DNA of 64,000 nucleotides from Chinchilla lanigera (Eukaryota > Chordata > Mammalia > Rodentia > Chinchillidae), in contig NW_004955463.1 in the NCBI RefSeq assembly GCF_000276665.1, forward strand, positions 10,082,523 through 10,146,522. The letters are read 5' to 3'. Shown piece by piece: positions 35,183 to 45,675 of this stretch. The notes beneath the pieces were generated by a model, which was not told the origin of the DNA, ran no database searches, and was given only the letters and a program-made list of their open reading frames with translations. Position 1 is the stretch's first letter. Each line of letters starts with the position of its first letter. A program made the position numbers and the translations under genes.

Positions 35183-36797
35183 AGATGAAGTTTGGGTTCC
35201 AAAGTTGCATTGTAACTCCCACCCTATACCGCTTCATAACACACATAGACCCCGAGTCTTACAGGAGCAATGTTAGCTTCTCTAAATCAACACGAGACAC
35301 TTTACCAGAGCTCTTTACCATAGAACTCTGCACCCTGAGTTCTTTTGACGTCACAGTGAGAATCGTGATGTGATGACTTGTTGCCATGCTTGGCAGGTAA
35401 TACGATGCTTCAGTCACACCAGACAAGTTTGGAACTCCTTCCTCTGCTTTGTGGTCCGGCTGCGAAATGATCCCTTGCCATACAGTTGGCGTTGTCTGTA
35501 CTACTCTCTTCAGCATTCAGGTCCTGTCTCTGCGGCTGGCCTTCTTGCGGATTATTTATGAGGGCTGAAGGGAGAGGGGGGTTCTGCACAGTTATTTGTT
35601 TTCTTCGAAGCTAGGGGATTGAAAATGTTTTAGAAACATAACTGGTTGACATAAAGGATAAAAAGTTAAACATACAGAACCCAACATGTCCTCTCTCGGG
35701 ACCCCTGTCTAGCTCACCGCAGGATTCACTCCGACAGTGTACTGCAGGCTGAATGAGGAAAAGATAGCCTGTTCAAACAAAGGCTTGAGTACAATAGTTC
35801 TGAGGGTCTCGTAGAGAGGTCTGCAAGAGTATTCAAGAGAAAATGTAACCTGAATGCTAGTTTGGACCAAACACAGAGAGGAAAGCTGCAGCTGTGGGTC
35901 AGAACGTCTGAGGAATGAATTCCAGGGTTTTTTCCTTGGTTGCCTGCATACAGGCACAGGACTAGGAATCAGAGTGCAATCTGCACTGGAGAGTACCTGT
36001 CTTCTCTCCACATCCTACACGCACACACTCACATGGGCCAAGGTAATACAATGTGGAAAACACCACTTTAAAAATTTGCTTCAAAATACATGTCCATTTT
36101 GTCTTTTTGAAATGCTTAACACAATGGCAAAGTCATGAAAGTATTAGATGACTGATTGCCAAGCATTATATTGATTATTTGCCTGGTAGGTTGTGGAATC
36201 TGAGAATGCGGTGGTTTGGTCCTTTGATATTCCATCGCTAATAGTAGAGATTTGGATCAGAGGATATTTTTGGCCCAGAAATATACAGTGGATTTGCTTG
36301 AGACTATATGAAGTAAACAATTGGGACAGGCATAAAGATTTCCAGGTCATGAAAATTTTTATTCATGCCTTTGAAAAAGCGAAACTGATGCTTTATTCCA
36401 TTGGATAAAAAAATAATTATATAACATAACATAGATGAGAAAAATCATTTTGAATTCTGTCATAAACTCAAAAGCAAGAATATTCTAGCTGGAACTGGTC
36501 CTCCAAATAAATGAATGCAAGAATTCTAGTTACTTGCTATTCTCTAATGAAAGCAATTCCATTCCTGACTTGTGCACACCCGACTTTTTCGTCATGACTA
36601 GTCCTGCACTCAGGATAACCTCATGAAAATTCATAGTTTCTTGCCAATGATAAACTTACCATTACTTTGTTTTAGATCATATCTTCAAAGATGGAGAAAA
36701 CAGGATTTGAGATGCAGGAGGATTTTAGGGGGAAATTCTGGAGAAGGATCAAAGGGGAGCAATAATCACAGTCATGAGACCACAACATGGGTCTGAT
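35183..36797. other. Unassigned, partly CpG-retaining unique DNA
   Basis: I see no transposon in this stretch. The first 380 bases keep about eleven CpG dinucleotides, unusual for this window. They include a CRE palindrome at 35346-35353. Opposing open frames of 60-100 codons occur (35185-36138) but none is recognisable. It may be regulatory or simply less decayed. Confidence 0.4.
35346..35353. promoter_or_regulatory. Perfect CRE palindrome TGACGTCA
   Basis: TGACGTCA is the full 8-bp cAMP response element recognised by CREB/ATF bZIP dimers. It lies in a CpG-retaining unique stretch. No promoter or transcript is identifiable nearby, so function is only a possibility. Confidence 0.35.
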
Positions 36798-36802
36798 ACC
36801 TA

Positions 36803-37170
36803 TGTTAGTGAGATTTCTGTCACTATAACAAAATACCTGAGAGAATTAATGGATGGAAAGGTTTGCTTTTTCTTATGGTTTCTAAGGTTCCAATGCACTG
36901 TCCAGAAGACCTGTGGATTTCAGGCCTCTGATGGGGGTTCTGGACGGCAATGGTGGGAAGCACGTGGCAGAGCAAACCACTCACCTCATAGTCAGCAAGT
37001 GAAGAGAAAGGAAAAGAGTGTTGGCGTCCTCTTCAAGGACAATGACCTGAAAACTTCCCACTAGTTTTCACCTGGTAAAAAAGTTCCACTGCCTACCAAA
37101 ATGCTCCCTGGGGACTGAGACTTTAATATATGGCCCTTTGGAGGGGGCATTCAACATCCAAACTATATCA
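36803..37170 (-). mobile_element. MaLR-type LTR, antisense
   Basis: It runs from TGTTAGTG to TATATCA (the complement of the family start TGATATnG), with 'cactataacaaaatacctga' and a 'gaaaggtttgctttttctta' block at the left. The right end carries 'gggactgagactttaatata', 'ggagggggcattcaacatcc' and 'aaactatatca'. The middle is diverged. No target duplication survives. Confidence 0.82.
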
Positions 37171-37599
37171 TCACCCATGAAAACACAGGGAAAGGAGTCT
37201 GTTCCTGTAGTGAGGGTCTTTGAAAGTCTTGCCCAGACTGATAGAGAGCATCTGAGCCAGAGTTGTCTACTACAGAAATCCCGTGAAGAGGAACTGTGTA
37301 CTTCCATTAGCTCATTATGCACCAAGGTTGGCCAGAACTTGCCAGTGAGGTATAAGAACTTGCCAGCTCACATGAACACCATGGTGGATTCGAGACGAAG
37401 CAGTTGGCTGCTGTCAGTCTTCTGTGTTCCTCATAGTAGCTTCTCTGGAGGAAAACAGCCTCCAGACTGTGGCAGTACAATGATTTTTGACTTTTAAAAC
37501 CTGCTATAATCTTTATTTGCTATAATCGAGTTCTTTAGAAGGTTGGAATTCTTTGCAAAACACAGTAAGGGGGGATATAAATTATTTATTTCTTACAAG
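37171..37599. other. Unassigned DNA
   Basis: No gene recognised. A plus-strand frame of 119 codons (37138-37497) starts inside the preceding LTR and has no known domain. Confidence 0.4.
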
Positions 37600-37835
37600 T
37601 TAGATGTCAATAGTTGTGGGTACTTATAGTGATGAATCAGGCACAAAATTCTTGCCTCAGTCTTCAAAAATGCTTTCACCAAGTTAGAGACAGCAGGTCG
37701 TAAGTATGCATGTGTTTTGTAGGAGTTAATTATTGCCCTGGAATAAAATAACATAGGTGGGTAGATTATGCCAAAAGGGTATTCCTGAATAAATTCAGTG
37801 TTTGAGGTAGGCTTTATTGAGAAGTTGACACTGGA
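37600..37835 (-). mobile_element. L2 LINE fragment, antisense
   Basis: 'gggtacttatagtgatgaat', 'aaaattcttgcctcagtctt', 'caggtcgtaagtatgcatgt' and 'gaggtaggctttattgagaa' occupy the expected positions of antisense L2 ('ggtgaacaaaacagacaag' through 'ggaaggcctctctgagga'). It is a weak but ordered match. Confidence 0.45.
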
Positions 37836-38389
37836 TAAAGTCTTAGGAAGACAAAAGCTAGGTATTGGGAAAAATATTCTATGTGGTATTCCCTGACATC
37901 TCAGGCTGTTAATTAGCAAAGAGCCTTGGAATCGGGGGTAGTGTGTCCTAAGCTAGGGCAGGTTGGTTTCCTGGCAATAAAGATAGAGAACATCACCCTC
38001 CTTGGAGACATTCTAGGATAGCACAGCCTCTGTTCTCCAGAGATTTGCTCACCTTCCCACTAGTGAGACAGAATCTTTCTCTATGGAGGGGAAGACAGGA
38101 AGATTTTGTATCAGCCCCTTGATTAAAAGTAGGCGTCTCTTAGAATATTCCTCACTTGTGACACAGATGGGTGAAGAGCATCAATTTAAAGCTGCTCTGT
38201 ATTGACCTCATGGGACTTGGGTGACAAGTAAATTGATGTCATCATCAAATTTATGCTGCTGCCTGTGCAAGGAGTGGTAATCTATCTAAACTCACTTGGA
38301 CTTGTTTCCTTTTTAACTAAATTGATAAGAATATGAGGGGCCGTCTTAGCATCTATATTGCTACTTAGCAGTTGCTTGACCTCTGGCCA
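37836..38389. other. Unassigned DNA
   Basis: No gene or confident repeat recognised. Confidence 0.45.
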
Positions 38390-38925
38390 CCGTGTGGATA
38401 TTTAAGGAAAGACTATTTGAGACAGAGGAAAATGCTAGTGAAGCCTTTGAGGTGGAAGCATGCATGGTTTACTTGATAAATTGCAAGTGGACCAACAGGC
38501 TGAAGGAAATGAGTTGGGGAACAGTGAAAAGAGGGAGATCAAAGTGGGATGGGAGCTGGGAGAATCATATAAGACCTTCTAGGGTGTTGTAAGGGCTTTG
38601 AAAATTTTCAAGCTTGGTAATATAGAAATCTATTGGAGTTTTTTTTTTTTTAGCATAGAACCAGAAACAGTAGATACTTTATTAAAAGGTTTGCTTCTGT
38701 GATGAGAACAAAGCACAGAAAAGCAATGAAAGAGGAAAGGAAACCAGACAGATAGAAGTGACAAAAGTGGTGGTGGCAGGTTTAGCCAGGGCACTTTCGG
38801 TGATGGTAATAAGTGGGCAGACTGTTGGATTTTTTTGAAGGTAGACAGGTTTCCTGGTGGATTGAATGTATGAGCAAATTGTGAGAGAAAGAGAAGAAAA
38901 AGATGATTGGCATCATAACTGAGTG
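38390..38925 (-). mobile_element. L2 LINE fragment, antisense
   Basis: Clear antisense L2 order: 'gaaatgagttggggaacagt', 'ggagatcaaagtgggatggg', 'gtgttgtaagggctttgaaa', 'atagaaatctattggagttt', 'gttggatttttttgaaggta' and 'gtggattgaatgtatgagca'. In L2 these correspond to the region just upstream of the 3' end, below the reverse transcriptase core. A T run at 38638-38651 lies inside. Confidence 0.75.
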
Positions 38926-38931
38926 GATGAC

Positions 38932-39690
38932 TGTCTTAGTTACTTTTCTCGTTGCTGAGACAATATGCCCAACTCCCAAAGTTAAAGGGGTAAAGGTTTA
39001 TTTAGCTCACAGTTTGTAGTGGTTTCAGTCTATAGTTGGCTGGTTCCAAGGCAGAGTGGCACAGGCACAGGGGTGTAGCAGAGGAGAACATTTCATGGTG
39101 CCCACAAGGTAGCACAAGCAATAAGGGTGTCTTGGTTACTTTTCTCTCGTTGCTGGGACAAAATACCTGATGCCCAAAATTAAGGAAGGAAAGTTTTATT
39201 TTGCTTACAGTTTGTGGAGGTTTTAGTCCATACTTGGCAGGTTACAAGGCAGAATGGCACATGGCAGAGGGCTATAGCTCATGGCGGCAGAACACGGCAG
39301 AGCAGCAAGCACTAAAAGGGGGGAACGGCAGCAAGTAGCCTCTTCCTCTCCCTTGCATATGCAAACTATCCACCCTAGGGTGGGTGCAGCTCTTACACCC
39401 ATAATCAATCAAACTCTAAAAGCCTGCCCCATGACCTCATGAGGCTTTGGGGGGACACCCAGACACAAACCATAACAAAGGGGTAGAGAGGACAAAACTC
39501 TTTCTGTTCCTTATATTGTATGTAGGCACCCACACCCTTAATCCTAGGCAGAACTATTCCAAACCTATTAGTGGACTAATTTACCAATTACACACCCTTA
39601 ATCCCAGCATTACACACTCTACATTCAGCCACCATTGAAAAAGCCATATGACCACTGAGGCTTTGGGGAGCATCTAGACACAAACCATAA
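38932..39690 (-). mobile_element. MaLR-type LTR, antisense, split by a younger LTR
   Basis: The left part (38932-39127) runs from TGTCTTAGTTAC through 'ggtttatttagctcacagtt' to 'cacaaggtagcacaagcaat'. The right part (39478-39690) resumes and ends 'gcatctagacacaaaccata'. Together they give one antisense LTR interrupted by the element at 39128-39477. Confidence 0.88.
39128..39477 (-). mobile_element. Nested MaLR-type solo LTR with 5-bp TSD
   Basis: A 350-base element starts TGTCTTGG and ends CCATAACA, i.e. TGTTATGG...CCAAGACA on its own strand. It is flanked by AAGGG at 39123-39127 and AAGGG at 39478-39482. It is the best preserved LTR of the window and inserted into an older relative in the same orientation. 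An AT-rich AATAAA-like polyadenylation region ('aaagttttattttgctt', complement) lies near 39190. Confidence 0.95.
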
Positions 39691-39884
39691 GTACATTTGA
39701 GGAGAAGGGATATTAGTTGTTCAGGTTAAACAGTCTAAGGCATCAGTGGCATGTCCACATACAGAGATTGAAAAAGCACATGAATGGCTACATTGCCTCA
39801 TACTTCAAGCAACAAGTGTCAGTTCGATTTACACATTTGTGAAACATCATTATAGTGCTGGTACATAAAATAGCGTGATTTAAT

Positions 39885-41240
39885 TAACAGCTGTCTTGAG
39901 GTATAACTGATGTTTTGTCAGCTGCACATGTTTCAGTGTGGGATATAAAGAGTTTTGACATAGATATACACCTTTAGAAAGCCATATTTCCCATCAGTAT
40001 AGTGGTCATCTCATCATTCCAAAAGTTTTCTCATTTCCCTCTGTATTTCATTGACCCCTCACCATCCCATTCCAGACACTAGGCAACTGCTGACATGTTT
40101 TCTATCATTATAGATAAATGCTTGGAATTATAAAGCACGTTTTTACATTTTCTGGATTCTTTCACTACCTAGTATTATTTTGGGACACATGCATGTATCA
40201 AATCAATAGCTTATTCCTTTTCATTATCAGTTAACAACCTTAATGTATTAATATAACACAGTTTGCTTTTTTGATGGATATTTGGTTTGCTCCAAGTTTG
40301 GAAATATTAGAAATAAAACTACTTTGAAGCCTTCTGTACAAGTCTTTTGACCATTTTTTAATTAGATTACTTAAACTTTTTTCTGCATATTTTAGATGTA
40401 AGACTTTTTTTTTTATTTTAAAGAGAGTAGTACATGAGAAGAAAAAAAAAAACCCAAAAAATAAAACAGTAGCAGCATACCAGTATCACGAACATAGACA
40501 AATCAAAGCAAGAACATTCAAAGTGATACAGGGTCTCAAGACAAATTAATACAAATCAACAGTGGTTGTTACATTGCATATCACTATCCTCAACTACATT
40601 GCTCATATTATCAGGCTTAAGAATGAAAGATTGCTTAAACCATTAAAGAGAATAAGAAAGTAATTCTTCAATAAAACATTAAAGATAATACAGAGTTTAG
40701 ATGCAAGACATTTTTCAATAAGTGACTTGTGAAAGTTTTCTTCAAATCTATCACTTGCATTTTATACCATCAGCAGGACCTTTCATAGCATTACCTTTTT
40801 AAAGTTTTGATAAAGTTTGTCTTAGCAATTTTTTCTTTTACAGGTTATATTTTTGATAATCTTGGGACAGGTCTCAAATCTTCTATGTTTTCTTCTAGGA
40901 TTTTCATAGATTATATTTTACATTAAAAATCATGATCTGTTTTAAGTTTTGAATATGGTATGAAACTTATCTTTTTGTTTTGTTCCAGCAGCATTTGTTG
41001 AATAGACCATCTTCCATTTTGTAGTATTTACCAAAAATCAGCCAGGCATATTTGTGCTTTTCTGTTTACTGTATCTACTTAATGTTGGGGACAGTGACCA
41101 TCCCACTTGTCTTCTTTATGCAATCATTTTAGCTATTACTGTTAATTTGACTTTACACATACATTTCAGAATAGTTTAGGTCTATAAAAGCATTCCTGGG
41201 ATTTTCATAAGTTTTTTCTTTATTACTGATTTTATGCAGC
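39885..41240 (-). mobile_element. L1M ORF2/3' relic, antisense, with internal insertion
   Basis: The plus strand shows antisense L1 order over more than 1 kb. It begins with 3'-end sequence ('cttgaggtataactgatgtt') and 'gatggatatttggtttgctc'. Then come 'acaagtcttttgaccatttt' and the ORF2 antisense blocks 'gtcttagcaattttttcttt', 'tttaagttttgaatatggta', 'ccagcagcatttgttgaata' and 'gactttacacatacatttca'. Stops and indels abolish coding. A 294-base unrelated insertion lies at 40405-40698. Confidence 0.85.
40405..40698 (-). mobile_element. Unclassified retroelement, copy 1, inside L1
   Basis: The insertion starts with a T run (complement of a poly-A tail) and is bracketed by AGATGTAAGAC (40394-40404) and AGATGCAAGAC (40699-40709), which look like TSDs with one mismatch. 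The L1 match resumes on both sides. It shares sequence with 48320-48440 and 55992-56215: compare 'caacagtggttgttacattg' here with similar motifs there. Tail plus TSD indicate L1-mediated insertion; the source family is unknown to me. Confidence 0.65.
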
Positions 41241-41299
41241 TTTGATTATGATATGATTTTATGTGTTTTTATTGACATTTGTTATTGGAGTTCATCTTA

Positions 41300-42460
41300 C
41301 ATCTTAGATTTAAAAGTTTATAATCTTTGGCAAATTTTGAAAAGCTTTATCCATCCTTTTTCAAATATTCCTTATCACACTCCTTTCATTTTTCTTTGAT
41401 TACCCATGTACTGAGGTGCTTGATGCTGTCTTTACTATTCACTGGTAATATCTTAATTAAAAAAAAAACAAAATTTCCTCACGTCTCATTTTGGATAATT
41501 TCTGTTGTGTCTTCGTGTTCTCTTGCCTCGTCTTCTTCAGTATCCAATGTGTTCATAATCGTCTGATATATTTTTTCTCTCACACATTGTAATTTTCAAC
41601 TTGAAGTTCTGTGTGGTTGTTTTTATGTCTCCTATATCTTTTCTTAATGTTTGAACATATGGATCTCAACTCTAATAGTTTTTTTCAATGTTCTTGGCTG
41701 CTAACTCTACCCTGGGTTCATTCTGGTTATTTTCTCCTCTATTCTGGGTCATATGTTCTTCCTTCTTTGTATGTACAATATTGTGAATTTTACTTTTGTA
41801 GGTGCAGGATATTTTTGTATTCTTGCATATATTTTTGTGCTTTGTTCTGCATACAAGAAAATTACCTGGAAAAATTAGACTCCTTCAATTCCACTTGTAA
41901 GATTTGGTAGCTGTGAAATGAGCAGTCCTTGTCCTATATATAACTATTTTCTACTATATGGGAGAGACCTTCCTGAGTAACTCCTCTTGCCATTCTGTGA
42001 ATCATGCTTGTTTAGTCCGAATGGTGGGAGTAAGTATATTTTGGACCTACCTAAGCCCAGGTACTGGGCTCAAGATCTGGATTTTTCTTTCCTCAGCCAT
42101 AAGTATATTCTTCTTTTTCCACTACAGATGCCTGGTATTCTCTCTGTATAGCTCCCTCTTTTGCTGGCTGCTTGGATTCCCCATACCTCTCAGCTCTGTC
42201 TTCTTGGCCCTATGGTTGTGCCAAGCTTCAGCTGGGTTTGTCCTTCCCATATTGTAGTCTGAAAACCTTTTCAGGGCAACAAGCTGGGGCAACTGTAAAG
42301 CTCACATTAGTATTTTCCCATCTTGCAGACATCATTGTTCTAATTGCCTGGTGTCCATCGCTTGGAAACTCTTGTTATACTTACTTTCTTGGTTCTTTGG
42401 CTGTTTGAAATGAGAAGACAAATAGAATTTTTATTACTCCATTCCTCTACTCTAATTCTT
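41300..42460. mobile_element. Ancient LINE relic (L1M class suspected)
   Basis: Blocks such as 'ctttttcaaatattccttat', 'ggcaactgtaaagctcacat', 'tgcctggtattctctctgta', 'cttggccctatggttgtgcc' and 'tttttattactccattcc' match, in order, a very common old mammalian LINE-type repeat. It adjoins the antisense L1 at 39885 and could be part of it with a deletion between them. Open frames of 78-99 codons here are chance T-rich frames. Confidence 0.5.
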
Positions 42461-42660
42461 AATGAAGAATCTTAGATAATCTCTCTGTTACAGCTCCTCA
42501 TCCTGAATGTACTATAGGCAGAGCAATATATCAGAATTCCTTATTTTCCACTTTAATCATGGTACTGCCTTTTCTTAGCATTAAATTCCCATCAAAATAT
42601 GACTTTCACTTTCATCAGTTCCCATCCAACTCTCGCTTCTTTGTTTTATTAATGAACTCC

Positions 42661-42684
42661 TTTATTTATTTATTTATTTATTTA
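42661..42684. repeat. (TTTA)6 microsatellite
   Basis: Six uninterrupted TTTA units in an AT-rich context. Confidence 0.95.
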
Positions 42685-43118
42685 ACTCATTCAAAAGTAT
42701 TTATGAAGTACCTGGGTATATGAGTACAAATGGTACTTCCTGTACTCATGGGTTTTGCATTCTAATTAGGAATCCAGAATAATGAGATTCATTTACTATG
42801 AGTGTTATAAAAAGGATAGGTAATAAGTATATGTTCCATTTCTAGAGCTGGCTTAGAAAATACACATAAGCTGATTGGATAACTTGATGGGAGGCTCACT
42901 TTGAGCGAGGCTAGGTATGCAATTTCATCCACTGTGTCAAAAACAAGAGTAGCATTTTGAAGAATAAAGCATACTTGTGTTAGTAAAATGACATATGATG
43001 GAAAATAATCTCACTTATGGTAAATAATATACTTAGAAGTATGAAGGTGGACATACTTGGCAAATATACTGAAGCAGTCCATGAACCCTACATATACATT
43101 AAGCTATTTTATCTTGTA
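42685..43118. other. Unassigned AT-rich DNA
   Basis: No gene. 'aaaagtatttatgaagtacc' near 42692 hints at the start of an antisense L2 or MIR ('tttattgagcacctac'), but the match stops soon. Confidence 0.4.
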
Positions 43119-43350
43119 GTAATAGTGACAATTGCTAGGACTGCTACCTACTAAGCTCCTTTTTGTGCTGAGTTTTTTACATCATCCCATTTACATCTTC
43201 ATAATATTGGTAAATGCATAATATGATTCTCAATTTAGAGATGAGAAAAGTGAACCTCAGAGGTTGTAAATGTTACATAATGAACCTGGGGCTGAGACTT
43301 GGTTGCAGTTCTACCTGCTTTGAAGACCAAAGCACTCTGTCTCACTTCAC
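43119..43350 (-). mobile_element. MIR SINE, antisense
   Basis: Good order of antisense MIR blocks: 'taatagtgacaattgctagg', 'cctactaagctcctttttgt', 'atcccatttacatcttcata', 'caatttagagatgagaaaag', 'aacctcagaggttgtaaatg' and 'aacctggggctgagacttgg'. Confidence 0.82.
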
Positions 43351-44311
43351 TGCCTTCCTCTGTGCACATCATGGGTGAGCTGTGGTGAAGCCTGTAGGGC
43401 TAAGGACAGACATGGGGTGAAGGAGAAGCAGAAGGTTGTAAGTAGGGAGACTCTGTAGAAGGTATTTTAAGGAACAATGTCTTAGTGACTAAGACATGTG
43501 GCCAAAAGGATAGTTAGGAGATAAAATACATGAGAAATGTACCTAGCGTTTCTATGGATAGGACTAAGAACTACTTCTGATTACCTGGCTGATAGAAACA
43601 TCAAGGTAAGTAGAGATAAAAATGTTATAATTGATTTTCTACATGTCAATTTATAATTAATTCTTGAAAAAGTACAGGAAAATTTCCAGAAGATATTTGG
43701 AAAATCAAGTGGGGCTTGTACAGATTAGATTGGCAATGTGGAAGCAATGATTTGGCAGAAATTTAGACTTGTAACTGGAAAAGTTTCCTAAGACAGGAGA
43801 ATGGATTTTTAAAAAATGAAGGAGTTCTGAAAGCTAAGCCATGGGGACACCTCCACCTTTAAGATATATGGAGGGGGAGCAGGAGGAGGAGGAAGGAAAG
43901 GAGGAGGAGGAGACATTTGTGGAAGAACAAACACAAACACAGCAGATGCTGTAACTGGGGATTCAGAGAGATTTACTATCAAAGAAAGTTTCACTAAGAC
44001 TATTAATCCTAAGAATTACTTAGTTGCTTTCTATGTGTTGATGTGCTCCAATAGGAACAATATAAACTTGTCTCCTTATGAAGTGGGGCAGTATAATTAT
44101 TTGTTCTAAACACACAGTCAATTACATTTGCCTTATATTATTGTTAATATAATTTTTCTCTCTTTTTATACTTCTTGTATCACTAGACTCAAAAGCAGGG
44201 AGTAAGTCTTCTGCTTTTTCTGTTTACTACCATATCTGGCAATGCTGCACACTAAGAAATTCTTTTCTACCTAGCTTCTAGGACTAAAAGCTTGAGTTAA
44301 AATGCTTGTAA
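43351..44311. other. Unassigned DNA with a GGA-rich tract
   Basis: No gene. A (GGA)-rich tract occupies about 43871-43912, which makes the minus strand encode a proline-rich chance frame (43809-43994). The rest is AT-rich. Confidence 0.5.
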
Positions 44312-44385
44312 ATGGCTAGGTGTAGTGCAGCAATACAACTTTTGCTTAGTAGGATCCATCCCCAGCACTGCAAAACAACCACTGA
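44312..44385 (+). mobile_element. Degraded ID SINE
   Basis: 'ggctaggtgtagtgcagcaa', 'tacaacttttgcttagtagg', 'atccatccccagcactgcaa' then an A-rich end. It is a poor copy of the ID body, with the 3' half best. No clear TSD was found. Confidence 0.55.
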
Positions 44386-44477
44386 AAAAGTCATTATAAA
44401 AAGATATTATGGGAAATATTTAATACTGCATATCAAATGTAATAGGAGAAATCAGCCATGTCTCTGGTATAATTTAT

Positions 44478-44640
44478 TCAACAGGCAAATATTAGTTGAG
44501 CATCTTCTGTGTTACAGGCACTGCGCTAAATGCTGAGATCACAAAAAGAACAAGTATTCTCAACTACCAAGGAATTGACAATGTAGAAGGGAGGCAAGTG
44601 AATAGTCAAATTATTACAGCACAAAGATTTCTGGTAGAGA
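44478..44640 (-). mobile_element. L2 LINE fragment, antisense
   Basis: 'aacaggcaaatattagttga', 'gcatcttctgtgttacaggc', 'actgcgctaaatgctgagat', 'ccaaggaattgacaatgtag' and 'aaggaggcaagtgaatagtc'-like sequence follow the antisense L2 3' end order closely. A MIR follows directly. Confidence 0.75.
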
Positions 44641-44830
44641 TCATGAGGCATTATGACTTAGCGAGAAATAAGGCCTTTGCAGTCGGAGAGGAGAGGGATG
44701 TCTGATGCTACCTTTGAGTTGTGTGAGTTTTGGCAACATATCCAATCTCCCTGTGACTAAGTCCCTTAATATGTGAAATAAAGAGAATTAAATGTGCCAC
44801 GAAGAGTTTTTGTGAGTATTAATAATATTT
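44641..44830 (+). mobile_element. MIR SINE
   Basis: Sense MIR order: 'aggcctttgcagtcggagag', 'gctacctttgagttgtgtga', 'gttttggcaacatatccaat', 'ctccctgtgactaagtccct' and 'taaatgtgccacgaag'. It is moderately diverged. Confidence 0.78.
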
Positions 44831-45159
44831 CATTAGCTTCACAATATGATTTCTGGTTTAAAGTGGATGGATTTCCTATAATTGCTACTGTGTAAGTTGC
44901 AACAATGATGACAATGAATTTGGTGAAGAAGGAGCAAAAAAGTGACAGGAACACTGGGGAGGAATCCTTAAAACAGGATTCATTCACGGAGCTGGGGGAC
45001 AGCTTCAGAGGCAAAGTGGAGTGAGATAACTACAGGCCTACCTGGCCCAAAGGGACCAACTAGATGACAGTAAATATATTCAGAGAGGCTGCAATAGAGT
45101 TAACCCTAAGAATTATTTTGCTATTGTTTTAAAAGCAGGCATCTAAAGGGATACATATA

Positions 45160-45225
45160 TGTTTAATTATATCTATATCTGTATCTGTATTTATATCATC
45201 TATAGCTATATCATCTATGTTCAAT
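45160..45225. repeat. Imperfect TATC/TATCTA-rich simple repeat
   Basis: The stretch consists of decayed TATC and TATCTG units ('tatatctatatctgtatctg' and so on). It is non-coding low-complexity DNA. Confidence 0.8.
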
Positions 45226-45344
45226 TACTGGAGGATTTAAAAAATCATCGTGTATAAAGTTCAAATAATTTAAAAATTGCAATTGGAGAAAATGTCAAGA
45301 AGTTTTATTTTGAGTTCAAAAGTGCTTCAGAAATCCTCTGGCTC

Positions 45345-45500
45345 CACCTTTCCATTTCTTACTTTACTAATGACAGTGTCAAGTTCTGGAGGGGGTGGGA
45401 GGGACTCGCCTGGGGTCACACCGATAGGCAATGAAGGGGCTGGAGTTGAAACACATGAGTCCTGCCTGGATGCAGTGTTCACGCTTCCAACCCAGGCTGT
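45345..45500 (-). mobile_element. MIR-family SINE fragment, antisense
   Basis: 'gggactcgcctggggtcaca', 'ccgataggcaatgaaggggc' and 'tggagttgaaacacatgagt' correspond to antisense MIR ('gacttgcccaaggtcacac', 'gcagagctgggattcgaac'). Confidence 0.7.
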
Positions 45501-45559
45501 TTGGATAATTAGAAAACAAACCTTGTCAGCATACTTCTATGGTTATTATTGTAACAGCA

Positions 45560-45675
45560 CATCAGACAACTTTATATTTCTATAACATTTTGAACTTTTC
45601 AGAATACTTTCACATCTGTTCACTAATTTGATTCTCACAATAGCCTGTGAGGTATTTATAAAGTAATTTCATTTG
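45560..45675 (-). mobile_element. MIR-family SINE fragment, antisense
   Basis: 'atactttcacatctgttcac', 'taatttgattctcacaatag' and 'cctgtgaggtatttataaag' give the central antisense MIR motif. It is separate from the copy at 45345 because the MIR segments are in the wrong order to be one element. Confidence 0.65.

Noticed and set aside
41327..42408. Run of hydrophobic plus-strand frames that look like membrane segments
   Set aside because: They follow T-rich sequence of an ancient LINE relic; frames shift repeatedly and no protein family fits.
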